Source: Pseudomonadota bacterium
Lineage (GTDB): Bacteria > Desulfobacterota > Desulfobulbia > Desulfobulbales > CALZHT01
DNA length: 64,000 nt
Direction of reading: 5' to 3'
Assembly (NCBI GenBank): GCA_018823135.1
Contig: JAHJJF010000016.1
Location: 19,459 to 83,458, forward strand
Position numbers and translations under genes: made by a program. Below the pieces are notes generated by a model, which had not been told where the DNA came from, did not search any database, and worked only from the letters and a program-made list of their open reading frames with translations. Numbering within the stretch: the stretch's first letter is position 1; each line of letters starts with the position of its first letter. Shown here one piece after another: positions 49,637-58,883 of the stretch.

Positions 49637-50533
49637 ATGAGTGATAATTTGCCGACATTACCGCAGGAAGCTATTCAGAACAGAATTTTCACAATACGCA
49701 ACAGGCAGGTGATGGTAGATAGAGACCTGGCTGAATTATATGATGTTTCTACAAAAGTATTGAATCAGGCTGTTAAGCGTAATTTGCAGAGATTCCCGGA
49801 TGCTTTCAGATTTCAATTAACTGAAAACGAAAAAACTGAACTGGTCACAAATTGTGACCGGTTCGAAAAACTTAAACATTCTTCAACCCCTCCCTGTGTT
49901 TTCTCCGAACAGGGAGTCGCTATGCTGTCAGCTGTATTACGCAGCGAAACAGCTGTCAATGTAAGTATACAGATAATGCAGGCATTTGTTGCAATGCGAA
50001 AATTTTTTGCACATGATGCAGCAATTTTTCAACGTCTTGAAAAAATTGAACGGAAGCAATTAGAAACCGATGAAAAGTTCGAGCAGGTTTTTAATGCTAT
50101 AGAGAGTAAAGAAATTCAGCCTAAACAGGGAGTTTTCTTTGAGGGGCAGATATTTGACGCGTACAGATTCTTTTCCGATCTAATACGTACCGCTGGAAAA
50201 TCAATTATTCTGATCGACAACTATATCGACGATACAGTTCTGACACTTTTCTCGAAACGGAAAAAAGATGTTCTTCTTACAATCATAACAAAAACAGTAT
50301 CAAGACGACTGAAACTGGATATTAAAAAATTCAATGAACAATACCCGCCAGTTTCAGTAAAAGAATTCGGGTGTTCGCATGACCGTTTTTTGATTATTGA
50401 TGATTCCATCATCTACCACGTCGGCGCTTCCCTGAAAGATTTGGGGAAAAAATGGTTCGCGTTTTCGAAGATGGAGATCGGGGCAGTGGACATGCTTGGT
50501 AAGCTGGAGAGTATGGTGAAGGTGGAAGAGTGA
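49637..50533 (+). CDS. ORF6N-domain protein with PLD-like C terminus
   Basis: 298 aa. The ORF6N DNA-binding domain fills about residues 15-105, with VMVDRDLAELYDVSTKVLNQAVKRN and FSEQGVAMLSAVLRS, as in phage antirepressors. A coiled-coil linker (about 130-155) follows. The C-terminal part ends with the pattern CSHDRFLIIDDSIIYHVGASL, which resembles a phospholipase-D-like nuclease half-site. Such genes travel in mobile and defence regions. The partner of the domain is unknown. It is the first gene right of the terminator. Confidence 0.8.
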   Translation: MSDNLPTLPQEAIQNRIFTIRNRQVMVDRDLAELYDVSTKVLNQAVKRNLQRFPDAFRFQLTENEKTELVTNCDRFEKLKHSSTPPCVFSEQGVAMLSAVLRSETAVNVSIQIMQAFVAMRKFFAHDAAIFQRLEKIERKQLETDEKFEQVFNAIESKEIQPKQGVFFEGQIFDAYRFFSDLIRTAGKSIILIDNYIDDTVLTLFSKRKKDVLLTIITKTVSRRLKLDIKKFNEQYPPVSVKEFGCSHDRFLIIDDSIIYHVGASLKDLGKKWFAFSKMEIGAVDMLGKLESMVKVEE

Positions 50534-50737
50534 GAGAGGCGACACAGGCAGATAGATTCTCAAACCATTGAATACGAGGGTACAAAAAATCATGTCTGCT
50601 TGAACATGAACAGCGATCGCATTCCTCTCGGCACGGAGGGTCCTTGCTTTTCTTCTGCGGGCCGCTTCAATCGATTCGAGTTTTCGTTCAAGAGAACATC
50701 CCCCCCAAGAGATTATAGTCGGAGCAGGAAACAGGGT

Positions 50738-50974
50738 ATGAAGTATATTTCTCAAGATAAAATCCCGGTGATCGATCTTTTTGCCGGGCCGGGTGGGCTG
50801 GCGGAAGGGTTTTCAGCCTTTCAGGCCAAAGGCAGGGATGTGTTCAATATATGCCTTTCCGTTGAAAAGGACCACTTCGCCCACCGCACCTTGGAACTGC
50901 GAAGCTTTTTCCGGCAGTTTTCGCAAGGACATTTCCGTGTACCGATCCGTGTAAGACTTGAAGAGTTGAGATAA
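50738..50974 (+). pseudogene. Truncated DNA (cytosine-5) methyltransferase
   Basis: The 78-codon frame from ATG 50738 begins like an intact C5-MTase: PVIDLFAGPGGLAEGF is motif I, and SVEKDHFAHRTLELRSFF follows. It then runs into unrelated codons and stops at 50974. Everything after motif II, including the catalytic PC motif and target recognition domain, is missing. The remaining gene overlaps the start of the HNH endonuclease by one base, so a deletion probably joined the two. Confidence 0.85.
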
Positions 50975-51882
50975 TGGCAAAGGCCGTTCTGACAACCAAG
51001 GTTGATCCCTCCTATGATGACCTGCCGGAGGAACGCTATCATTTTCCTCATACTTATTTACGGCAAATGGAGCAAGCAGTCGGCGACTGGATAATCTATT
51101 ACGAGCCGCGACGCTCAACCGGCGACTTATCAAGCCACGGCGGGAGGCAGTCATACTTTGCCATTGCCCGCATCTTGCGGATTGAACAAGATTACCACCT
51201 TGCAAATCATTATTATGCCTTTATCTCGGATTACCTTGAATTTGACCATCCGGTTCCATTCAAAGCAGGGCAGCATTATTTTGAGAGCATTCTACAAAAG
51301 GACGACGGCAAAACCAATAAAGGAGCATTTGGCCGCGCCGTTCGATTAATTCCCGACAGAGAATATGACCTTATTCTCCAAGCAGGGTTTACAAAAGTCT
51401 TGGAAGCCACGGCATACGACTTTCAATTGCAGCCTGGACTTGCTTATTCACTTGGTGAAGAGCCTCCGCCCTACGAACGTTCTATTATTGAAAGTGTGGT
51501 TGCCAGGCCATTTCGCGATGCTGCTTTTGCCGTAACGGTCAAGGAAGTTTATCACGATACCTGCGCCATGACCGGCCTGAAGATCATTAACGGCGGCGGC
51601 CGCGCTGAAGTGCAGGCAGCCCATATTCAGCCGGTTTCAAAAAACGGACCCGATTCCATCAGGAACGGCATGGCCCTGTCTGGCACTGTTCACTGGATGT
51701 TTGATCGCGGACTTCTTTCGATTGATGATGATTTTTCCATTCTCATTGCCAAAGATCGTTTGCCGGATACCGCCCTGCGTCTGATAAATGAAAACCGGCG
51801 GCTGATTCTGCCGCAACGCACGGACATGAGACCGCATAAACATTATCTCAACTATCACCGGGAGAATATTTTTAAAGGGTGA
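50974..51882 (+). CDS. HNH endonuclease, probable orphan restriction enzyme
   Basis: 302 aa. The N-terminal 190 residues (YHFPHTYLRQMEQAVGDWIIYYEPRR) are of a type found on restriction-like HNH proteins coupled to C5 methyltransferases. The C-terminal HNH domain has CAMTGLKIINGGGRAEVQAAHI, then NGMALSGTVHWMFDRGLLSI, giving the metal-binding histidines and asparagine. The upstream methyltransferase is reduced to 78 codons, so either another methylase protects the DNA or this enzyme no longer cuts. Confidence 0.85.
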   Translation: MAKAVLTTKVDPSYDDLPEERYHFPHTYLRQMEQAVGDWIIYYEPRRSTGDLSSHGGRQSYFAIARILRIEQDYHLANHYYAFISDYLEFDHPVPFKAGQHYFESILQKDDGKTNKGAFGRAVRLIPDREYDLILQAGFTKVLEATAYDFQLQPGLAYSLGEEPPPYERSIIESVVARPFRDAAFAVTVKEVYHDTCAMTGLKIINGGGRAEVQAAHIQPVSKNGPDSIRNGMALSGTVHWMFDRGLLSIDDDFSILIAKDRLPDTALRLINENRRLILPQRTDMRPHKHYLNYHRENIFKG

Positions 51883-51979
51883 TTCGGAATGAAAAGGGAA
51901 AATGATCTATCTTGGATTTTGTAACGGTGGGCACTCATGCGAACCACAAATTTTGGCACATGATGTGAGAATGAATTGA

Positions 51980-52807
51980 ATGACAAAAATTAAGACTGGT
52001 GGCAAGAAGACTATATTCCCTCTCGGTCCCCACCCACTTCCACCGCACCCTTGTGGCATTCATCTAACTGCCACGGATCAAAACACTGAGAACGATGTTC
52101 CGCATAGAGTGCTCCAAGATGAACATTTGCAACCTGCGGAGTTCTCTGCCGCAATGGCGCAATGGATCGTGAATCACCACCTTAGCCCCGAAGCCATCGA
52201 GCGAGATAGAATGCGTTGTGAAGCTTTGGCGAGACAGGGTCTTATCGACCCTGTCCAGCGCTTCCCTATTAACTTGAGCACACAGAAAGGAAACTGGGCA
52301 GAGATATTGCTCGCTGAATATGTTTCCGCATCATGTGCTGTTAATGTGCCAGTGTATCGTCTTCGTTACAACCCTAACGTGGATCAGTCAATGAAGGGGG
52401 ACGATGTACTTGCATTTGATCTTGATTCTAACCCTGTTCGTGTTTTAGTCGGTGAAGCTAAGTTTAGATCGACTCCTTCAAAAGCTGTAGTTGAGGAGCT
52501 TGTTGACGCACTGGTTAGATCCCACTCTGCTAATATACCTGCATCTCTGCAGTTTGTTGCTGATCGCTTATTTGATTCAGGGAACGACGAGTTGGGTGCG
52601 AAGGTCATGGCTTGCAATGTCCTGTTTGCTCAGGGACGCCTACAATTGGATTATGTTGGCTTACTCGTAAGCACAAGGGATGCTCATCGTCACATGGAGA
52701 GGAACGCTAAATTAAATGTGCACCGTCTTGCTGTAATATCGCTCGGGTTATCAGACCCCGAGGGGATTGTGACTGCATCCTATGCCAGGGTTGGTGAATA
52801 CGTATGA
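51980..52807 (+). CDS. hamA: Hachiman defence protein HamA (DUF1837 nuclease)
   Basis: 275 aa. The DUF1837 domain occupies roughly residues 85-270. A PD-(D/E)xK-like active site is visible: acidic pair Asp140/Asp141 in KGDDVLAFD, then Glu159-x-Lys161 in VGEAKFRS. HamA is the nuclease effector of the Hachiman anti-phage system and is held in check by HamB. Its stop overlaps the hamB start (ATGA), the gene arrangement known for this system. The first 55 residues, rich in proline, have no known motif; a later start is possible. Confidence 0.88.
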   Translation: MTKIKTGGKKTIFPLGPHPLPPHPCGIHLTATDQNTENDVPHRVLQDEHLQPAEFSAAMAQWIVNHHLSPEAIERDRMRCEALARQGLIDPVQRFPINLSTQKGNWAEILLAEYVSASCAVNVPVYRLRYNPNVDQSMKGDDVLAFDLDSNPVRVLVGEAKFRSTPSKAVVEELVDALVRSHSANIPASLQFVADRLFDSGNDELGAKVMACNVLFAQGRLQLDYVGLLVSTRDAHRHMERNAKLNVHRLAVISLGLSDPEGIVTASYARVGEYV

Positions 52808-55800
52808 GTCTCTCCGTCCAGAACGCTCAGATTATGCTGGAGTCAATGCGCACAAGGAGAATCCAAAATATCGTAGCACAATCTAAGGCCAAGCAGGTCT
52901 TAAGAGAGGTACGCGAAGACCCCGCAAACTTCCCAAATTTTGAATCAGACCTTGATGATCGGGTCACGTTTATTGCTTATGGGCTATTGGCCGCCGGTTG
53001 CAGCCTGGTTGAACGGAATGCAACAGCCGAAGGCCATGTGGAGTTGCAGGCCGCCGCAGATATACTTGAATCGGCACACAGCACAGAGATTGCGACCAAT
53101 CAAGCAAGTGCGATGCACTGTCTAATTGGTGCTATGGCTTTCTATGCTTGCGGCCAATACTCTAGGGCATTTGTACTAATCAAAAACATAGAAGCGATCA
53201 CGCCTTCGGCTGGAATCATTGCTTCATTTTTACGGAAGGATAGAACACACCTAATCGACAAATTAAATGAGGTATTGCTTGCTCCAGTTCCGGTCTTTTA
53301 CGAAAAAAATCAGTTCGACGATTGGGCTATAACAATATGTGTGGCTCGCTCATTATCAATAGCGACGGAACACGCTATCTCCGGCCAAGCCGAAATTCTC
53401 GCGATTGCGGATACGACCCTTTGTGACGCAATGACAATCAGCGAAGGAGCTTCACATCCGGCCTTTTGGTGGCTTGCTCGTCTGTTGCGGTTGATGCTCA
53501 AGGACTATGCTAGCGGGTCTTTGTGGACTGTACTGCCACCTTTCTTTGAGCCGGATGGCAAGGCACAGGTGGACAGTTATGTGAAGCTCCTTGCTTTCCA
53601 AAAGCCACCAGTGATTGAGTTGTGGCCGTCTCAGACAGTAGCTTTACAGCTTGCTCTAAATCCGCAGAATCTAGGTGGTGTAATCAACCTCCGAACCAGC
53701 GCAGGAAAAACCAGAGTCGCAGAACTGGCGATCCTCCACACACTACGGGCTGATCCAACCGCAAAGGTTCTATATCTCGCACCGTTCCGGTCGCTCGCAT
53801 TCGAATTGGAGAGAACCTTCAGCAAGACCCTGGCACCATTGGGATATTCCGTTTCGCACCTTTATGGTGGGTCACGTTTCAGTGGTGTGGATCGTGAGCT
53901 GTTTAATGAGGGCCATATCACCATCGCCACCCCCGAAAAAACCAAAGCTATGCTGCGGGCTTCACCTGAACTTTTGGAGCAAGTAAAACTTGTTGTAATC
54001 GATGAAGGCCATCTTCTAGGGGAAAATGAACGGAATGTTCGAAACGAAATGTTCCTCGAACACTTACGCCTTTTGGCTCGCGTACGTGGCGCAAGAATAC
54101 TGTTACTTTCGGCTGTCCTACCAAACGCCGAGGACTTGGCAGCTTGGGTCGGTGGAACCCCTGATGCTTTGGTGAAATCGAGTTGGAAGCCATCAGCCGA
54201 GAGACGAGGAATTCTTCAATGGAGAAAAACAGGTGTCACAATTGAATGGTTAGGGGAGGAACGTAGTTTTAATCCACATTTTATCGAGTTCAAGAAGGTG
54301 CCTCATGTGACACCCAAAGGAACAATTAAATCACGCGTCTTTCCTATGAACAAAACGGAGGCCGTTGCGGCAACAGCCACTCGACTTGCAACACTTGGTC
54401 CTGTTTTGATCTTCGCTGGACAAGCTCAGTGGGTGCCGTCAATGGTACGAGCGGTGATGCTTTCTCTCGGTCCTGAAGCACCGGTTCACGAGTGGCCTGA
54501 TACAGAATGGCGGCTTCTTGATGCAGTTTGCAGAGAAGAGCTTGGCGATAATTCGTTGGAAATCTCAGCAGCACGTCTGGGAGTCGTGTGCCACAGCAAT
54601 AAACTACCTCCACAGGTTCGGATTGCCTTAGAAAAGCTTATGGCAAAGCATCCTCCAAGGATAATTGTCGCAACTACGACGCTGGGACAAGGAGTGAACA
54701 TAGGTATCTCCTCCGTTATCGTTGCTACAACTTTCATCGGTGCTAACTTGCAGATCAGTAAACGTGATTTTTGGAATATTTGCGGACGTGCTGGCAGAGC
54801 GTTTGTAGATGGTGAAGGCAAGATTCTGTTCGCAATTGACGGAACCCGTAGCGCTTGGAACGTTCGAAACGATGAGGCAACTGCTACAAACTATTTTGAT
54901 ATCGTTCATCTAGATCAGGTGGAGAGCGGTATACTTCAGGTGGTACAGTATATGCTCAAAATTGCCGCTGATGCTGGGATTCCATTCGCGATCCTATTGG
55001 AGATGGCAGCGAACGACAGCTTTGATCGATGCGGCGAAGAGAGAGTGAACGTGGAAGGAGTTATGGACTGGATTGACGATCAATTGTTGGCGTTGCATGT
55101 CGCATACAAGGGTGACGCCCTCGAGCTAAATGTCGACTGGGTGGATGATGCATTTCGAGATTCACTTGCGGCCATTCAAGAGAGAGCCAGGCGGGAACCT
55201 GCCCATGATGATCAATTGATAAACTTCTTGAAGGCTCGAGCTGCAGGTGTGCAACGGAAGGTTCCTTCGTCCGAGGCGCGGCGAGCCGTTATTTCCTCAG
55301 GTCTTCCCTTGTCGGTCGGTATTTTGGCATTCAATCAGTTGGATATATTTCGCGAAATGGTGGATCGCTGTTTAGCCTCTGGAACTGACGCCGACGCAAT
55401 AGGCTTGTTGGTCATGGAGTTTGAGGCTTGGGCTCGTCAACATGCGAAGGTCATTGTCGAAGGGATGCCTGAACAGGAGCAGTTGGACAAAATTCGCCCT
55501 CAATGGCTCGGTGGGGGCTCATTGAGAATGATCGTCGAAACTTGTGGAGATGATGCCACGGGTATTTGCACCGGCCTTTATGGCTACCAGCTTCCTTGGC
55601 TTTTCCACGCGATTGCCCAGAAACTCAACAAGCTGGCCGAAGAGAATAGGGTTGAAACTCTTGCCAAGGTGGGCCTTCTCGTGGAACTCGGTTTACCAAC
55701 AGAAGCTGCTGCCAAAGTCTTCTTGGCAGGAGTGCGATCCCGCGCAGCGGCCGTTGAGTTGAGCAGCTTTGTAAAAGATCCCGCTGCAAGTGTCTCGAGG

Positions 55801-56169
55801 ATTCGAACGGCTTTGTTGGATCCTACCACAGTGAAAGCACTTTCAGCTTCGGTTTCAGCGTCGACTCTTGAATGGCTTCATCTTCTTTCGGCAGAGCATG
55901 GGAGTAAGGCGGTTCCACCTCCACAGTGTGCAAGATTCCGGTTGGAAGCACCCATTGAGGTGGAAACTCTACATGCGCGGCAACTGTCGCCGGGCAGCTC
56001 CATTGTTCTATGTTCGACCGATGCTCGGTTTAAGGTTGAAGTCAGAGCGACCGAACAATTGCCCTTCGGTAATTTTGTAAACGACCCGCGTTTCAACTTC
56101 GCTCGAGATGGAGACGTTTGGGTTCAACAGTGCCGAGACCCCCGCATTGATTGTTTAAGTATGGTGTAG
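52804..56169 (+). CDS. hamB: Hachiman defence helicase HamB
   Basis: 1121 aa. A helical region of about 270 residues precedes a Ski2-like helicase core. Walker A is NLRTSAGKTRVAE (near 298-304), motif II VIDEGHLLGEN (near 400), motif III LSAVLPNAEDLAAWVGG, and motif VI NICGRAGRAF (near 660). A helical C-terminal part of about 450 residues follows. HamB surveys DNA and releases HamA when it meets phage-related DNA ends or structures. Direct overlap with hamA supports the assignment. Both genes lie between the restriction remnant and the repeat-flanked AlbA gene. Confidence 0.9.
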   Translation: MSLSVQNAQIMLESMRTRRIQNIVAQSKAKQVLREVREDPANFPNFESDLDDRVTFIAYGLLAAGCSLVERNATAEGHVELQAAADILESAHSTEIATNQASAMHCLIGAMAFYACGQYSRAFVLIKNIEAITPSAGIIASFLRKDRTHLIDKLNEVLLAPVPVFYEKNQFDDWAITICVARSLSIATEHAISGQAEILAIADTTLCDAMTISEGASHPAFWWLARLLRLMLKDYASGSLWTVLPPFFEPDGKAQVDSYVKLLAFQKPPVIELWPSQTVALQLALNPQNLGGVINLRTSAGKTRVAELAILHTLRADPTAKVLYLAPFRSLAFELERTFSKTLAPLGYSVSHLYGGSRFSGVDRELFNEGHITIATPEKTKAMLRASPELLEQVKLVVIDEGHLLGENERNVRNEMFLEHLRLLARVRGARILLLSAVLPNAEDLAAWVGGTPDALVKSSWKPSAERRGILQWRKTGVTIEWLGEERSFNPHFIEFKKVPHVTPKGTIKSRVFPMNKTEAVAATATRLATLGPVLIFAGQAQWVPSMVRAVMLSLGPEAPVHEWPDTEWRLLDAVCREELGDNSLEISAARLGVVCHSNKLPPQVRIALEKLMAKHPPRIIVATTTLGQGVNIGISSVIVATTFIGANLQISKRDFWNICGRAGRAFVDGEGKILFAIDGTRSAWNVRNDEATATNYFDIVHLDQVESGILQVVQYMLKIAADAGIPFAILLEMAANDSFDRCGEERVNVEGVMDWIDDQLLALHVAYKGDALELNVDWVDDAFRDSLAAIQERARREPAHDDQLINFLKARAAGVQRKVPSSEARRAVISSGLPLSVGILAFNQLDIFREMVDRCLASGTDADAIGLLVMEFEAWARQHAKVIVEGMPEQEQLDKIRPQWLGGGSLRMIVETCGDDATGICTGLYGYQLPWLFHAIAQKLNKLAEENRVETLAKVGLLVELGLPTEAAAKVFLAGVRSRAAAVELSSFVKDPAASVSRIRTALLDPTTVKALSASVSASTLEWLHLLSAEHGSKAVPPPQCARFRLEAPIEVETLHARQLSPGSSIVLCSTDARFKVEVRATEQLPFGNFVNDPRFNFARDGDVWVQQCRDPRIDCLSMV

Positions 56170-56206
56170 GAAATTCCTGAGACATTTTCCTGAGTTTTTT
56201 ATTCCT

Positions 56207-56289
56207 GCAGGGAGGATTGTTAGTCTGTCTGGGCGAATCAATGGTGAGAATTCCTGCAACAGCTTCCGCGAAACCCCAAAAATCCCATC
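56207..56289. repeat. 83-bp direct repeat, left copy
   Basis: It matches 58233-58315 at 80 of 83 positions with no gap. It runs from GCAGGGAGG to CCCATC, with a shared core AATTCCTGCAACAGCTTCCG. The pair encloses the AlbA_2-type gene, 2026 bp apart. Confidence 0.88.
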
Positions 56290-56389
56290 AGGAAAACAGA
56301 GCATTTTCCGGTGAAGCGGCTGCAACGGCTCGATCGAGGAGTTGAAGATTGACTGACGAATATGCATTCGTTTAAGGGGGGGTATTGAA

Positions 56390-58029
56390 ATGATAACTGA
56401 AGATCAGCATACCGAACATAAATCATTACGTACCGTTACAGGCAAAACAGCCGACTGGGGCGAGCTGGCCAAAGATTGTGTCTGTTTTGCCAATGCCAGG
56501 GGTGGCCGGATCATCATTGGTATCGAAGACGGGAAAGGAGAACCACCCGAAGGCCAGATTCTTCCGCCCAAACTTTTGGAAAAGATCGTCAAGCGTGTTG
56601 GCGAGTTGACCGTTAACGTGACGATAGCTCTGGAGGTGCTCTATGCCGACAAAGGTTCACAATGTCTTGAGCTTCGTATTGCCAGGGCGCATGCCCCTGC
56701 TTCGACCACTGACGGGCGCTATTACATGCGGATTGCCGATGACTGCAAGCCGCTCATCGGCAATGATATTCAACGTCTGCTTGATGAGCGGAGTTCCCAA
56801 CCCTGGGAGACATTGACAACACTTCGAATAAGTCAGAGTCGCGTTGATTCTGGAAAGCTTGCTTCCTTTGTCGCTGGCATCCGGGCATCTGATCGAGTGA
56901 AGTCATCCGTGAAGGAAAAAACGAGCAGGAACTCCTGGAGCATTACATGCTGGCGGCTGACGATTTGCTCACAAATCTTGGTATTCTGTGCGTTGGCCGA
57001 AGGCAGGAGCGGGCAATGCTCGGTACTGCCCCTGTTGTACAGTTTCTGAAATACGATGAGCGCGCCCAAAGGGTCAACAAGCTGGTGTGGGATGATCACA
57101 GTCTTTCACCCATGGAATTGATCGAGGCGGTGTGGCAGAATATCCCGGATTTTCGTGAACAATATGAATTACCGTCCGGTCTTTTCCGGACCACTCTCCC
57201 TGTCTATGATGAAGTGGTTGTCCGAGAACTGCTGGTCAATGCCTTGGTGCATCGCCCCTATACACAGAGGGGCGATATTTTTTTGAACCTTCGTGTGGAT
57301 GCTCTGGAAGTGGTTAATCCGGGATTGCTTCCGCTAGGGGTCACACCCCGTAATATTCTGCATACAACGGTGCGGCGCAATGAACATCTGGCCAGGGTAT
57401 TTCACGACCTGAAGCTCATGGAAAGGGAGGGAAGCGGTTTTGACCGGATGTACGAAGTGCTTCTTTCCCAGGCCCGGCCGGTGCCGGAACTGCGTGAAGG
57501 TCCGGATCGAGTCGAGGTGGTTGTTCGTAAAAGGGTATTGAAGCCTGAAATTATCGAGTTTATCTCAAAAGCCGACCAGGCATGGCAGCTGAATCAGCGC
57601 GAACGGATCACTCTCGGATTGTTGGCTCAGCATGACAGCCTTACAGCCCGTGAATTGGCTGGGCAGCTTGAGCTTGGTGATATTGCAGGATTGTCAAGCT
57701 GGATGGGGCGGTTACAGAATTTTGGGGTAGTTAAGCAAAAAGGAAAAACACAGGCAACTCGTTACTTTGTTGACCCTGGACTGCTTCGCGAGTTGGATTT
57801 TTCCAGCGCTACGACACTCAGCCTGATAGAGCCCCACAGATTGAAAGCTCTTATTGTGGAAGATATTCGCAGGTACCCTGGATCAGCCATCAGTGATATA
57901 CATTCCCGCACCGCTCCGGAGCTAGACCGTCATCGCGTCAAACGCGCCTTGGAAGCCCTGTCTGTCGAAGGGAGGGTTGTGATAACAGGTGAGAAGCGTT
58001 GGAGGAGGTATTCGGGTGCAGAGGAATAA
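56390..58029 (+). pseudogene. Frameshifted AlbA_2/Schlafen-type ATP-binding protein (RecG-like)
   Basis: Reading from ATG 56390, the AlbA_2/SLFN domain is clear (EHKSLRTV, FANARGGRIIIGIEDG, RIARAHAPASTTDGRYYMRI). Around 56895-56905 the frame is lost and the protein would end in nonsense at 57049. In the next frame the normal continuation appears from about 56905 (EQELLEHYMLAADDLL) and runs to 58029. It includes VVRELLVNALVHRPYTQRGD and EREGSGFDRM of the ATP-binding domain and two C-terminal winged helices. A single indel restores a protein of about 545 aa. Such proteins occur in defence islands, often as regulators or effectors. It may be inactivated, or the indel may be an assembly error. 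Confidence 0.87.
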
Positions 58030-58425
58030 TTCTATCGAACAAAAATGGCTGAATATAAGATGGTTGTGTGATAGCAGCAATAGGAAAACCTTTTTAACAT
58101 TTTGAAATAATAGCATTTTCTATTGAAAGCAATAGGCCTTTTCTGCTTGATAGAGTAAAGCAGATAGCCGAGTTCCGGGCCCGCCCTCTGATTTCTATAT
58201 CACGCCCGGGAGTAGATAAAAAGAAAGATCCGGCAGGGAGGGTTGTTAGTCTGTCTGGGCAGATCAATGGTGAGAATTCCTGCAACAGCTTCCGCGAAAC
58301 CCCAAAAATCCCATCGGCAAAAAGTATATCTATCCTGTGAAGCTGCTGCAGCTTAATCTGCAAACATTGTTCGTGCCCTGGACATCGGTCTGCTTTCGAC
58401 CTGTATACTGTTTTTATTTTTCCTC
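58030..58425. other. Intergenic region after the AlbA gene
   Basis: 396 bp containing the right 83-bp repeat. Before it, CTATTG-AAAG-CAATAG at 58120-58135 forms a small hairpin followed by CCTTTTCT, a possible weak terminator for the AlbA gene. The rest holds no gene. Confidence 0.5.
58233..58315. repeat. 83-bp direct repeat, right copy
   Basis: Partner of 56207-56289 (80 of 83 identical). It closes the AlbA_2 unit and the defence island on the right. Confidence 0.88.
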
Positions 58426-58740
58426 TCAGATCGGCGGCGCAATAGTCACCAGGATCCGCAGGTCGGTGATGGCCCGGGCGCCGTGGGGTTCACTGATGTC
58501 CGAGATCAGGATGTCCCCTGGGTTGGCAGGCATTGCCGAATCTTTTCCAAGGAATTCGCCGGTACCTTCAAGGATCAGCATGCTCAGCTGTCCTTCAAGA
58601 TTATGGGAGTGGATCGGAAACGTCTTGCCTGCCTTGATGTTGAAATTGATTATCTTGAACCAGGGCGAGTCGTGTACCAGGAATTTTTTGATGCCGCTGT
58701 CTTCAAAAACAGCGGTTTCGGAAAGGGATGTTTTTTTCAT
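58426..58740 (-). CDS. Single-domain cupin protein
   Basis: 104 aa. The cupin barrel has motif 1 FPIHSHNLEGQLSMLILEG (His residues near 42-44, Glu near 49) and motif 2 near PGDILISDISEPHG. This is the pattern of small metal-binding cupins of unknown activity. ATG at 58740 with a perfect AGGAGG. No neighbour suggests a pathway. Confidence 0.85.
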   Translation of the reverse strand: MKKTSLSETAVFEDSGIKKFLVHDSPWFKIINFNIKAGKTFPIHSHNLEGQLSMLILEGTGEFLGKDSAMPANPGDILISDISEPHGARAITDLRILVTIAPPI

Positions 58741-58883
58741 GGATGGACCTCCTTGAGGCTTTTGTAGTTTTTTTATATGCTCCCATTATAAGCGGAGTTT
58801 GCAAAGGAAATCCTTGATCCATGTCAAGTTGAGAAAAAAAGATTGTCGTTGGAAAGTCGGCGAGGCGGTATGACTGAGAAATT

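Noticed and set aside
56155..56426. Small minus-strand proteins in the 83-bp repeats (DGIFGVSRKLLQEFSP)
   Set aside because: The frame is open in both repeat copies but extends differently outside them, with no ribosome binding site. Treated as repeat translation.
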